Assembly (NCBI RefSeq): GCF_951805225.1
Contig: NZ_OX638201.1
Coordinates: 806,001 to 870,000 of the forward strand
DNA length: 64,000 bases
Direction: 5' to 3'
Source: an uncultured Flavobacterium sp.
Lineage (GTDB): Bacteria > Bacteroidota > Bacteroidia > Flavobacteriales > Flavobacteriaceae
In this document: one piece after another, positions 1 through 7,613 of the stretch
How positions within the stretch are numbered: position 1 is the stretch's first letter
Layout of the letters: each line of letters opens with the position of its first letter
Made by a program: the position numbers and the translations under genes
The notes under the pieces: generated by a model
The model's database searches: none
Seen by the model: only the letters and a program-made list of their open reading frames with translations
Told to the model about the DNA's origin: nothing

Positions 1-1470
1 AATGATATTCTTCGCGGAGAATGGGGCTTCAAAGGTGTTGTAGTTTCAGATTGGGGAGGAGTTCATGATACAAAACAAGCGATTCACAATGGTTTGGATA
101 TGGAATTTGGTTCTTGGACAAACGGGCTTTCTTGGGGAACAAGCAATGCTTATGACAACTATTATTTAGCAAAACCATATTCGACTATGATTGCTAAAGG
201 TGAAATTGGAACTAAAGAATTAGACGAAAAAGTACGTCGTATTTTACGTTTATCGTTCTTGACTACAATGGATAGAAACAGACCTTTTGGATCTTTTGGA
301 ACGGCTGAACATGCTCAGGCAGGTTTAAAAATTGCTGAAGAAGGAATTGTATTGCTTCAAAACAAAAACAATATTTTGCCAATTGATCTTTCTAAAACTA
401 AGAAAATTGCAGTTATTGGAGAAAATGCTATTAAAATGATGACAGTTGGTGGAGGAAGTTCTTCGCTTAAAGCAAGATACGAAATTACTCCGCTTGAAGG
501 TTTAAAGAAAAGAATTGGAAATCAAGCTGAAATCGTTTACGCTCGTGGTTATGTTGGAGATCCAACAAGTAACTATAATGGAGTAGTGGCAAAAGTAAGT
601 TTAGAAGACAAACGTTCTCCTGCTGAATTGACTGCAGAAGCTTTAAAAGTAGCTAAAGATGCTGATATTGTTCTTTTTATTGGAGGAACAAACAAAAGCG
701 ATAAACAAGACGCTGAAGGATTTGATCGTGAGCAATTAGGACTTTCATATGGTCAGGATCAGTTGATTAATGAATTGACTAAAGTAAATAAAAATATAGT
801 TTTTGTAAATATCTCAGGAAACGCTGTGGCTATGCCGTGGGTTAAGGAAGTTCCGGGCATTGTACAAGGTTGGTTTTTAGGTACAGAAGCTGGAAATGCT
901 TTGGCTGCTGTTTTGGTTGGTGATGTTAACCCTTCCGGGAAATTATCTTTTACTTTTCCTGTAAAATTATCTGATAACGGAGCACACGCATTAGGAGATT
1001 TTCCTGGTGGAGATGAGGTAACTTACAAAGAAAGCATTTTTGTTGGATACCGTTGGGCAGATAAACAAAAAGCAAAACCATTATTCTCTTTTGGACACGG
1101 TTTAAGCTACACTACTTTTGAATACGGAAAAGTAACAGCAGATAAAAAACAAATGTCGGCTGGAGATCAGATTACGTTCTCTGTGAAAGTTAAAAACACT
1201 GGAAAACGTGAAGGTTCTGAGGTTGCTCAGCTTTACATAAGTGATTTAAAATCATCATTGCCACGTCCGATAAAAGAATTAAAGGGTTTTGAGAAAATTT
1301 CGCTTAAAGCGGGAGAAGAAAAAACAATAACTTTTACAATTGACAAAACAGCTTTAAGCTTTTTTGATGATAAAAAACACGACTGGGTTGCTGAACCTGG
1401 AGACTTTGAAGCAATTATTGGTGCATCGTCTACAGACATAAAATCTAAAGTGGGCTTCTCACTTAAATAG
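1..1470 (+). CDS. GH3 beta-glucosidase, C-terminal part (5' end outside window)
   Basis: Hydrolyses beta-linked glucosides, probably in the periplasm. The reading frame is open from base 1, so the methionine at 94 is internal and about 489 residues are present. The fragment begins just before the GH3 nucleophile region, where VVVSDWGG carries the catalytic Asp. Next come the GH3 C-terminal alpha/beta sandwich (about residues 80-320, with the GGGSSSLK and GTNKSDKQDAEGFDRE stretches) and a fibronectin-III-like domain at the end (about 385-480), which is the usual BglX-type order. It is followed by a hairpin terminator. The DUF1349 and acyltransferase genes downstream run the same way and suggest a carbohydrate-use locus, but no SusC/SusD is visible here. 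Family is certain; substrate is unknown. Confidence 0.93.
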   Translation, partial: NDILRGEWGFKGVVVSDWGGVHDTKQAIHNGLDMEFGSWTNGLSWGTSNAYDNYYLAKPYSTMIAKGEIGTKELDEKVRRILRLSFLTTMDRNRPFGSFGTAEHAQAGLKIAEEGIVLLQNKNNILPIDLSKTKKIAVIGENAIKMMTVGGGSSSLKARYEITPLEGLKKRIGNQAEIVYARGYVGDPTSNYNGVVAKVSLEDKRSPAELTAEALKVAKDADIVLFIGGTNKSDKQDAEGFDREQLGLSYGQDQLINELTKVNKNIVFVNISGNAVAMPWVKEVPGIVQGWFLGTEAGNALAAVLVGDVNPSGKLSFTFPVKLSDNGAHALGDFPGGDEVTYKESIFVGYRWADKQKAKPLFSFGHGLSYTTFEYGKVTADKKQMSAGDQITFSVKVKNTGKREGSEVAQLYISDLKSSLPRPIKELKGFEKISLKAGEEKTITFTIDKTALSFFDDKKHDWVAEPGDFEAIIGASSTDIKSKVGFSLK

Positions 1471-1499
1471 TTTTTATTATTTCTAAATTGGTTGGTTGT

Positions 1500-1546
1500 A
1501 AAGCTGCAATTGTAAAAAGTTGCAGCTTTGCTTTTTAAACTTTTTT
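1500..1546 (+). terminator. Rho-independent terminator after GH3 gene
   Basis: A perfect 10-bp stem (AAAGCTGCAA / TTGCAGCTTT, 1500-1529) lies 30 bases after the stop codon and is followed by T-rich sequence to 1546. Confidence 0.75.
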
Positions 1547-1654
1547 ACCATTAAAATATTAAGTTAATTAAGCTTTGTGTTTACTAAACTTAAAATTGGT
1601 TTTCTTATTAAGAAAGTTAAGCATTTTACTTAATTAACTTAATATCTTAATGGT
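1547..1654. repeat. Long inverted repeat between GH3 and DUF1349 genes
   Basis: Arms at 1547-1572 and 1629-1654 are reverse complements over 26 bases with one mismatch (ACCATTAAAATATTAAG... against the complement of ...CTTAATATCTTAATGGT). The loop is 56 bases. The right arm covers an in-frame ATG at 1650, which argues that the real start of the next gene is the ATG at 1671. Confidence 0.8.
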
Positions 1655-1670
1655 TCAAAAACAAAAAAAT

Positions 1671-2318
1671 ATGAAAAAAATTATGCTAAGTGCTTTGGTT
1701 TTGTTTTTAGCACAAAACCTTTCGGCGCAGACCTTAAATAAAATGCAATGGTTTAATGAACCTGAAAAATGGGAAATTAAGAACAATGCTTTGATTATGA
1801 ATGTTACTGCAAATAGTGATTATTGGCGTATTTCGCATTACGGTTTCACGGTTGACGATGCACCATTTTATTACGCAACTTATGGTGGAGAATTTGAAGC
1901 CAAAGTAAAATTAACGGGTAATTATATCGCTCGTTTTGACCAAATGGGATTAATGCTTCGTATTGACGAGAAAAATTACATTAAAACCGGAGTTGAATTT
2001 GTTGACGGAAAATTTAATATCAGCACTGTGGTAACGCACGATAAAAGCGATTGGAGTGTTACAACACTTGAAAAAGCACCACCATTTGTATGGATAAAAG
2101 TCGTAAGAAGATTAGATGCTGTTGAAGTTTTCTTTTCGTATGATGATAAAAATTATATTCTAACCAGAAATGCGCCATTGCAAGACAACACGCCGGTTAT
2201 GGTAGGTTTAATGGCTGCATCTCCGGACGGAAAAGGTTTTGAAGCTAAGTTCGAAAATTTCAAAGTAACACATTTACCGGATCAACGCAGATTAGAGTGG
2301 CTTAAAAATCACCAATAA
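1671..2318 (+). CDS. DUF1349 family protein, exported
   Basis: A 215-residue protein with a signal peptide (MKKIMLSALVLFLAQNLSAQ) and a concanavalin-like beta-sandwich of the DUF1349 type. Recognisable stretches are the NALIMNVTANSDYWR opening, GLMLRIDEKNYIKTGVEF in the middle and MVGLMAASPDGKGFEAKFENF near the end. Proteins of this family often sit in glycan-use loci and may bind or cleave sugars, but no reaction is established. The ATG at 1650 lies inside an inverted-repeat arm and would put seven polar residues before the signal peptide, so 1671 is preferred. It probably shares a function with the GH3 enzyme upstream. Confidence 0.82.
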   Translation: MKKIMLSALVLFLAQNLSAQTLNKMQWFNEPEKWEIKNNALIMNVTANSDYWRISHYGFTVDDAPFYYATYGGEFEAKVKLTGNYIARFDQMGLMLRIDEKNYIKTGVEFVDGKFNISTVVTHDKSDWSVTTLEKAPPFVWIKVVRRLDAVEVFFSYDDKNYILTRNAPLQDNTPVMVGLMAASPDGKGFEAKFENFKVTHLPDQRRLEWLKNHQ

Positions 2319-2323
2319 TAATT

Positions 2324-2416
2324 ATTGATTGTTAATTATCAATTATTAATTATAAATTGTAGTGTAAAAACCACAAGAATCGGAATTAACAATTAATCAT
2401 TTATAATTAACAATTA
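2324..2416. repeat. AT-rich imperfect inverted repeat
   Basis: The ATTGTTAATTAT-type strings at 2329-2357 reappear in inverted form at 2382-2416. Only part of the pairing is exact. It fills most of the gap before the acyltransferase gene and could act as a weak terminator or be a degenerate mobile repeat. Confidence 0.45.
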
Positions 2417-2452
2417 GAAAAACTAACCATTTAACCACAAAAAAATATTTTT

Positions 2453-3589
2453 ATGAGTTCAATTTCAATGGACATTAAACCCAAAAAACATTATGAAATT
2501 CTGGACGGTTTACGTGGAGTAGCCGCTCTTTTAGTCGTTATTTTCCACATTTTGGAGACTTTTAATGAAGGAAGCCGTTTCAAACAAATTATGAATCACG
2601 GTTATCTTGCTGTTGATTTCTTTTTCCTTTTATCAGGATTTGTTGTCGCTTATGCGTACGACGATCGCTGGGGAAAAATGGGTCAATGGGAATTTTACAA
2701 AAGACGTTTAATTCGTCTACAGCCCATGGTAATTATGGGAATGATCATTGGAGCGATATTCTATTATTTTCAAGCTTCAGATACAGTTTTTCCAATGATT
2801 GCAGGAATGGAAGTTTGGAAAGTAATCTTAACAATGGTAATTGGATTTACATTATTGCCAATTCCGCCTTCTTTAGAAATAAGAGGGTGGGGCGAAATGC
2901 ATCCGCTAAACGGACCGGCATGGTCGCTTTTCTTTGAGTATATTGCTAATATTCTGTACGCATTAATTTTCCGTAAATTTTCTAATAAAGTTTTAGGATT
3001 CTTTGTTTTAATCTTCGCAGCAATGCTGATTAATTATACCGTTTTTGGACCAAAAGGAGACGTAATTGGCGGTTGGTCATTAAATCTGGAACAAATGAAT
3101 ATTGGTTTTACCCGTTTATTATATCCGTTTTTTGCCGGAATTTTACTTTCTCGTTTAGGAAAATTAATTCACTTAAAAGGCGCTTTCTGGATTTGTAGCA
3201 TTATGATTATCGTAATATTCAGTATTCCAAGAATTGGAGACGAAAGCAGTTTATGGATGAACGGTTTATATGAATCTGTTGTTATTATTCTTTTGTTTCC
3301 ATTAATTGTTGCAATTGGAGCAGGAGGGGAAATAAAGAATCCGCTTTCGCTGAAAATATGCAAAGCTTTAGGAGATATCTCATATCCAATTTACATTATA
3401 CATTACCCATTAATTTATTGGTACACCGCTTGGGTATTCGAAAATAAAATCCCTCTAAAAGACGGTTACGTTGTCGGAATTGGAGTTTTCGTTTCGAGTG
3501 TTGTAATTGCTTATTTATGTTTGAAATTCTACGATGAACCTGTACGCAATTGGCTTCAGAATAAATTTCAAAAAAGGAAGGTTTCTTAG
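2453..3589 (+). CDS. Acyltransferase family 3 membrane protein
   Basis: A 378-residue integral membrane protein of the acyltransferase-3 superfamily (OatA/ExoZ/NodX type), which moves acyl groups onto sugars or glycans. The signature LDGLRGVAALLVVIFHILE near residues 19-37 holds the conserved Arg and the catalytic-type His. About ten hydrophobic segments follow, with GHGYLAVDFFFLLSGFV-like family sequence near residue 55 and a YPIYIIHYPLIYW motif near residue 320. No extra periplasmic SGNH domain is present. It lies downstream of two carbohydrate genes on the same strand, so it may modify a glycan or glycoside, but the substrate is unknown. Confidence 0.88.
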   Translation: MSSISMDIKPKKHYEILDGLRGVAALLVVIFHILETFNEGSRFKQIMNHGYLAVDFFFLLSGFVVAYAYDDRWGKMGQWEFYKRRLIRLQPMVIMGMIIGAIFYYFQASDTVFPMIAGMEVWKVILTMVIGFTLLPIPPSLEIRGWGEMHPLNGPAWSLFFEYIANILYALIFRKFSNKVLGFFVLIFAAMLINYTVFGPKGDVIGGWSLNLEQMNIGFTRLLYPFFAGILLSRLGKLIHLKGAFWICSIMIIVIFSIPRIGDESSLWMNGLYESVVIILLFPLIVAIGAGGEIKNPLSLKICKALGDISYPIYIIHYPLIYWYTAWVFENKIPLKDGYVVGIGVFVSSVVIAYLCLKFYDEPVRNWLQNKFQKRKVS

Positions 3590-3596
3590 GAAAAGG

Positions 3597-3673
3597 GACA
3601 AAGGTTCAAAGGGGCAAAGGTCCAAAGAGGAAAGCCTCATAGGAAAAACTTTGTCCCTTTGAACCTCTGAACC
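3597..3673. repeat. Inverted repeat, CAAAGGTTC family
   Basis: Arms rich in GACAAAGGTTCAAAGG (3597-3630) and CTTTGTCCCTTTGAACC (3650-3673) face each other just after the acyltransferase stop. Shorter versions of the same words occur at 4000-4018, 18064-18100 and 18280-18300, so this is a dispersed family. The gap 3590-4030 holds no gene. Confidence 0.7.
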
Positions 3674-3720
3674 TTCAAAAAAATCTTGAATTTCTAAATT
3701 TTGTTAGTTATAGATATTCA

Positions 3721-3757
3721 AAAAAGGGATGAAACTTTTAAAGTTTTGTCCCTTTTC
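3721..3757. terminator. Hairpin of the AAAAGGGATGAAAC type
   Basis: An inverted repeat pairs AAAAGGGAT..GAAACTTT with AAAGTTTTGTCCCTTTT around a 2-3 base loop. It is flanked by A and T runs, so it could terminate in either direction. A cleaner copy of the same design lies at 3926-3964. Confidence 0.55.
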
Positions 3758-3776
3758 TATTTATCCCAATCTTAAC

Positions 3777-3886
3777 GTAGAGATGCACAGCAGTGCATCT
3801 TTTGGTTTAACCCAAAGATTATAAAGATTACAATAACGCATGTTTGTGTATATCCATTGGGTAGACGCACTACTGTGCGCCTCTAC
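3777..3886. repeat. Two facing copies of a GTAGAGAYGCACaGCAGTGC palindrome
   Basis: GTAGAGATGCACAGCAGTGC at 3777-3796 is itself palindromic. A second, inverted copy ends at 3886 (GTAGACGCACTACTGTGC..CTCTAC, 3861-3886). A third copy lies at 18104-18128. These look like REP-type extragenic palindromes. Confidence 0.75.
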
Positions 3887-3925
3887 GGAGAAAAAATGGC
3901 GATAGAATGGGAATAACACAAAGAC

Positions 3926-3964
3926 AAAAAAGGGATGAAAACGTAATGTTTCATCCCTTTTTTA
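3926..3964. terminator. Bidirectional terminator between acyltransferase and OYE genes
   Basis: A perfect stem (AAAAAAGGGATGAAA paired with TTTCATCCCTTTTTT) has an 8-base loop with A and T runs on both sides. It can serve the minus-strand flavin oxidoreductase, whose stop codon is at 4031. Confidence 0.8.
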
Positions 3965-4030
3965 TTTAGCCCAATTAGAGAAACCTCTGTCCCTCTGAAC
4001 CTTTGCAACTTTGAACCTTAAAAAAAAAAC

Positions 4031-5137
4031 TTATTCTAAAATCAATTGTCCTAAAGCTTCTTTGCTAAAACCTTTTAATTCTTCTGTTCTACCAGCTTCA
4101 ATTTTTGCAACCCAATTAGGATCAGATAAAAGAGGTCTTCCAACGGCAACTAAATCAAAGTCACCTCTGTCGAAACGTCTGTTTAATTCGTCTAATGAAG
4201 TTGGTTCAGAGCTTTCTCCGGCAAATGCACCAAAGAAATCACTTGAAAGTCCAACAGAACCAACAGTAATAGTTGGAGCTCCTGTTACTTTTTTAGCCCA
4301 ACCTGCAAAATTCAAGTCAGAACCTTCAAATTCAGGTTCCCAGAATCTGCGTTGTGAAGCATGTACAATATCAACTCCGGCATCAACAAGAGGCGTAAGC
4401 CAAGCTTCTAATTCCTGTGGATTTTTAGCCAATTTATAATTATAATCAGAAGGTTTGAACTGAGAGAATCTCATGATAACAGCAAAATCGTTACCCACTT
4501 GTTTTCTCACTTCTTTTACGACTTCAATTGCAAAACGATTACGTTCAGGTAGTGTTTTTCCACCATAAATATCAGTACGCAAATTAGTTTCGGCTCTAAA
4601 GAACTGGTCAATTAAATAACCGTGTGCACCGTGAATTTCGATCGTGTCAAAACCTAATCTTTTAGCATCAGCGGCAGCTTTTCCAAAAGCAATAATAGTG
4701 TCTTCGATATCTTTTTCAGACATTGTTATTCCATTTCTGAAATCTGGTCTGTTTAATCCTGATGGTCCTTCAAAAGGAACTGGCGGAACCCAACCTGAAT
4801 GGTGATTGTCCATGATTCCCATATGCCAGATTTGTGGTCCCATTGAACCTCCCGCAGCGTGAACTTCCTCTATAACTTTTTTCCATCCTTTTAGAGATTC
4901 ATCTCCATAAAAGTGAGGAACGTTTGCATCATTTGAAGATGAAGGTCTGTCGATAACAGTTCCTTCAGATAGTATTAAACCAACTTGACCTTCGGCTCTT
5001 TTTTGGTAGTAAGAAGCTACTTCGTCAGTTGGAACTCCGTTTGGAGAAAATGAGCGCGTCATTGGCGCCATTACGATTCGGTTTTTAAGATTTAACGTTT
5101 TTAAGTTAAATGGCGAAAACAGGTTGTTTGTACTCAT
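4031..5137 (-). CDS. NADH:flavin oxidoreductase, Old Yellow Enzyme family
   Basis: A 368-residue FMN-dependent ene-reductase of the NemA/YqjM superfamily, cytoplasmic, reducing electrophilic double bonds. Visible family motifs are NRIVMAPMTRSF at residues 19-30, a GPQIWHMG flavin-site strand near 98-105, IHGAHGYLIDQFF near 167-179 (substrate and FMN contacts) and VAVGRPLLSDPNWV near the C-terminus (FMN phosphate binding). It is the second gene of a two-gene unit, six bases after the ArsR gene, which probably controls it. That pairing suggests induction by a reactive or toxic compound. The physiological substrate cannot be read from the sequence. Confidence 0.92.
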   Translation of the reverse strand: MSTNNLFSPFNLKTLNLKNRIVMAPMTRSFSPNGVPTDEVASYYQKRAEGQVGLILSEGTVIDRPSSSNDANVPHFYGDESLKGWKKVIEEVHAAGGSMGPQIWHMGIMDNHHSGWVPPVPFEGPSGLNRPDFRNGITMSEKDIEDTIIAFGKAAADAKRLGFDTIEIHGAHGYLIDQFFRAETNLRTDIYGGKTLPERNRFAIEVVKEVRKQVGNDFAVIMRFSQFKPSDYNYKLAKNPQELEAWLTPLVDAGVDIVHASQRRFWEPEFEGSDLNFAGWAKKVTGAPTITVGSVGLSSDFFGAFAGESSEPTSLDELNRRFDRGDFDLVAVGRPLLSDPNWVAKIEAGRTEELKGFSKEALGQLILE

Positions 5138-5143
5138 AGTAAT

Positions 5144-5446
5144 TTACAAATTAGATTGGATTAATTTACTGAGTGCTTCAAAGGCACCTTCGTTACGTTT
5201 ATAATAGGTCCATTGTCCAACGCGTTTGGATTCTATAAATCCGGCACGTTGCAAAATAGACAAGTATTCAGAAACAGTTGATTGCGTAAGACCGGCTTTG
5301 GCTTGAATTTGTCCTACACAAACTCCGTGTTCAAATCCTGCATGCTGAAGTTGATCCGGAAAGTTTATTTCGGGTTCTTTTAACCATTCCAGCATTTGCA
5401 ATCTGGACTTATTAGATAATGCTTTAAAGATTTCTATATTTTCCAT
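5144..5446 (-). CDS. ArsR-family transcriptional regulator, linked to OYE
   Basis: A 100-residue winged-helix DNA-binding protein. Residues 4-21 (EIFKALSNKSRLQMLEWL) form the ArsR start, and GLTQSTVSEYLSILQRAGFI (about 53-72) is the recognition helix region. No CxC metal site is present. The single Cys in EHGVCVGQIQ just before the recognition helix is an obvious candidate for a redox or electrophile sensor (inference). It sits first in the operon with the flavin oxidoreductase six bases downstream. An inverted repeat overlapping its own -7 box (5451-5475) fits autorepression. Confidence 0.88.
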   Translation of the reverse strand: MENIEIFKALSNKSRLQMLEWLKEPEINFPDQLQHAGFEHGVCVGQIQAKAGLTQSTVSEYLSILQRAGFIESKRVGQWTYYKRNEGAFEALSKLIQSNL

Positions 5447-5450
5447 GACG

Positions 5451-5475
5451 CAAATATATCGACTTTTCCCGATAT
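5451..5475 (-). promoter_or_regulatory. -7 box and overlapping inverted repeat before arsR/OYE
   Basis: On the minus strand TATATTTG (5451-5458) matches the Bacteroidota -7 box TAnnTTTG and ends four bases before the ATG at 5446. ATATCG (5456-5461) and CGATAT (5470-5475) form an inverted repeat overlapping it, a fitting operator for the ArsR protein. The short leader suggests a very short or leaderless transcript. Confidence 0.6.
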
Positions 5476-5597
5476 GCCAATTAAAGAAAAAATATTTAGC
5501 AAAAATTTAAGATAGAGAGAATAAAAGAAGGGAAGATTTAATAAAGAAAATATATATTTGCTCGTGTATTGATCTGGCAAAGTATGTACACAAACTT

Positions 5598-5695
5598 GTC
5601 ATTTCGACGAAGGAGAAATCACACAAGTTGATCGACAAAGATTGACGATATTCTATGAGGAGTTTCTGGTGTGATTTCTCCTTCGTCGAAATGAC
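5598..5695. repeat. REP-like inverted repeat, GTCATTTCGACG family (copy 1)
   Basis: Perfect 27-bp arms at 5598-5624 and 5669-5695 (starting GTCATTTCGACGAAGGAGAA) enclose a 44-base loop. A second copy with the same ends is at 24359-24458. It fills the centre of the 310-base gap before the thioredoxin gene. A possible -7 box, TATATTTG, lies at 5553-5560; the rest shows nothing recognisable. Confidence 0.85.
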
Positions 5696-5756
5696 AAAAA
5701 TGAGATAACTTTGACTAGATTTATAACACGCCCCAATTAAATAAACTTAATCAATT

Positions 5757-6251
5757 ATGAAAAAAACTTTACTCATTTTAGGATTCTTATTTTGTTTTAT
5801 AACCAACTCAAAAGCTCAGGTTGTTGGCGTTGAAGTAGGAGATATTGCGCCTGAAATTGATCTTCCCGATACAAAAGGAAACAACGTTGTACTTTCTTCT
5901 TTTAGAGGAGAATTAGTTCTGGTAGATTTTTGGGCTTCCTGGTGCGGGCCATGTACTAAAGAACATCCCGAATTAATAAAATTATACAATACTTATCCTG
6001 ATAAATTTGCGATTTACAGCGTTTCAATGGATACCAAAAAGCCGCTTTGGTTAGGTGCAATTACAAAACAAAAACTTCCGTGGACACAAGTAAGTGATTT
6101 AAAATACTGGAAATCTCCGGTTGTTGCTGATTATATGCTTCAATCTGTACCATTAAACTTTTTAATAGATAAAAACGGAATTATTATTGCCAAAAATATT
6201 CATGGAAATGCATTGAATGAGTTGGTTAATAGTTTATTATCGCCAAAATAA
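5757..6251 (+). CDS. TlpA-like thioredoxin-fold protein, exported
   Basis: A 164-residue thiol-disulfide oxidoreductase of the TlpA/ResA group, probably acting in the periplasm. Residues 1-20 are a signal peptide ending SKA-Q. The thioredoxin fold follows (about 25-160), with the active site W62-C63-G64-P65-C66, a cis-proline region at SVPLNFLIDKNG and the AhpC/TSA-type opening VGDIAPEIDLPDTKG. Such proteins reduce cysteines of apocytochromes or other exported proteins. The next gene encodes a small membrane protein 12 bases on and may be cotranscribed. Confidence 0.9.
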   Translation: MKKTLLILGFLFCFITNSKAQVVGVEVGDIAPEIDLPDTKGNNVVLSSFRGELVLVDFWASWCGPCTKEHPELIKLYNTYPDKFAIYSVSMDTKKPLWLGAITKQKLPWTQVSDLKYWKSPVVADYMLQSVPLNFLIDKNGIIIAKNIHGNALNELVNSLLSPK

Positions 6252-6263
6252 AAAATAAAAAGG

Positions 6264-6464
6264 ATGGAGAAATCAGATTATCTAGTAGCTTTTCTTTTTG
6301 TTGCAGTTTTTTTAATTCCATTCTTAGTAGCTTATTATTACGATTATAAACATAATCCTAAAGAGTTTAAAACCGATTTAAGAAAGATTGCTAAATTAGT
6401 ATTGATATTAATTCTCTATTTTGGATTAAATAAAGCGTGGGATTTACTAAAACATATTTTTTGA
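6264..6464 (+). CDS. Small two-helix membrane protein, unknown
   Basis: A 66-residue protein not recognised as a named family. Residues 6-24 (YLVAFLFVAVFLIPFLVAY) and about 42-58 (IAKLVLILILYFGLNKAW) are membrane segments joined by a polar, lysine-rich loop. It starts 12 bases after the thioredoxin gene, so translation is probably coupled. Confidence 0.6.
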   Translation: MEKSDYLVAFLFVAVFLIPFLVAYYYDYKHNPKEFKTDLRKIAKLVLILILYFGLNKAWDLLKHIF

Positions 6465-6514
6465 ATAAAATAATTCAGAAATATTTATACTAAAATATTT
6501 AAATAACAAATTAC

Positions 6515-6991
6515 ATGCAATCAAAACTCAGCTTATCAGAATTCCGTGCGAGATTGCAAAACAATACTCAATTTGGTTCTCCAAAACTAAAATTAAGCAC
6601 ATTTGCTATTTTAACTGTATTTGATGGAACTTCAAAACCATTTTACGGAGTTTTTGATGATAAAAGTTTTGACTTGACTATAAATTCAATACAATCTCCA
6701 ACACCTTATATTATAAAGGGAAAATACAAGAACATTAATAATACAGTTAAAGTAGATTATGTTGTTGAGCCAAGTAGTAAGTTTCAGGAGATTTGGGCAA
6801 GATTTTTTCCGGTGCTTGTTATAATTGCAATTAATATATTCTTTCTTTTTTTTGCAAAAGGACTTCGGCGAGCGTCTACAATCGTCAATTTGTTTTTGCT
6901 TTTTATGGCTTTCTATTCCAGATGGAAGACGGAGCGAAAGAGGCAAAAACTAGAAAAAAAGTTTCTAAGAATTTTTGAGATTCGAGCATAA
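6515..6991 (+). CDS. Hypothetical membrane protein
   Basis: A 158-residue protein with no recognised family. The first 95 residues look like a soluble beta-rich domain (LSLSEFRARLQNNTQFGSP, then strands to about residue 92). Two hydrophobic segments follow (FFPVLVIIAINIFFLFF and STIVNLFLLFMAFYS), ending in a basic cytoplasmic tail (RKRQKLEKKFLR). The stop codon sits at the start of a shared terminator hairpin. It may be the third gene of the thioredoxin unit. Confidence 0.6.
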   Translation: MQSKLSLSEFRARLQNNTQFGSPKLKLSTFAILTVFDGTSKPFYGVFDDKSFDLTINSIQSPTPYIIKGKYKNINNTVKVDYVVEPSSKFQEIWARFFPVLVIIAINIFFLFFAKGLRRASTIVNLFLLFMAFYSRWKTERKRQKLEKKFLRIFEIRA

Positions 6992-7022
6992 AAAAGTCCG
7001 ATTTGTTGAGATCGGACTTTTT
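6990..7022. terminator. Bidirectional terminator
   Basis: The stem AAAAAGTCCGAT / ATCGGACTTTTT has an 8-base loop and sits between two convergent genes. It overlaps the last codons of both, serving each strand. Confidence 0.85.
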
Positions 7023-7404
7023 AATGTGAATCAGGATGAGGTTTTTTGACGCCTCCAAAATTTGTTTTGAGAATTTCTCTAATTTGGAGTTGCGTTTTAT
7101 TTCTCGTACTGTTTTTCCATTCGTTAAAATCATAAATATGAATTTGATCAGCATAAGGATTGGTAACAAAAAAGAGTCTTGAAATCGAAAACTTATAATA
7201 CTTTAATTCGTGCGAGATATGACGATCCGGCACCACAATAAGAATCGTTTCCCAACTCAGGTAATCCTTAGGTACATCTTCTCTTTCCGTTAATCCAAGA
7301 GATTCGAAAAAGGCGTTTATCTTTTGATCGTTGATCTTGTCGATCTTCTGATCAATACGTTTAATAGTGCTAAGAAGTTTATCTTCATCTTTAATAACAC
7401 TCAT
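7021..7404 (-). CDS. Hypothetical protein
   Basis: A 127-residue soluble protein without a recognised family. Residues 5-35 are a charged helix with repeated I/L spacing (LLSTIKRIDQKIDKINDQKI), possibly a coiled coil. The middle (YLSWETILIVVPDRHIS) looks like a beta-alpha unit, and the C-terminus is basic and His-containing. It ends inside the terminator shared with the gene facing it. Confidence 0.6.
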   Translation of the reverse strand: MSVIKDEDKLLSTIKRIDQKIDKINDQKINAFFESLGLTEREDVPKDYLSWETILIVVPDRHISHELKYYKFSISRLFFVTNPYADQIHIYDFNEWKNSTRNKTQLQIREILKTNFGGVKKPHPDSH

Positions 7405-7613
7405 GATTGGCTTATTTTTATTTGAATTTTAATATAAAATTACATCAAAAGAAAATCATTTAACAAAACAGAGCCAATAGAATGATTCTAAATTTTAATT
7501 GCCGTTTTTTAGCATGAAATTAAAAGAGAAATCGATCATCTTTTGATAAAATACTATTAATTTTTAAAAGCCGAAAAAGCTATTTTTATCAGAACTAACT
7601 AACCACCTTATTT

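Noticed and set aside
94..1470. A complete protein starting at the methionine at 94
   Set aside because: The frame is open upstream to base 1 and contains the GH3 nucleophile motif, so the gene begins before the window.
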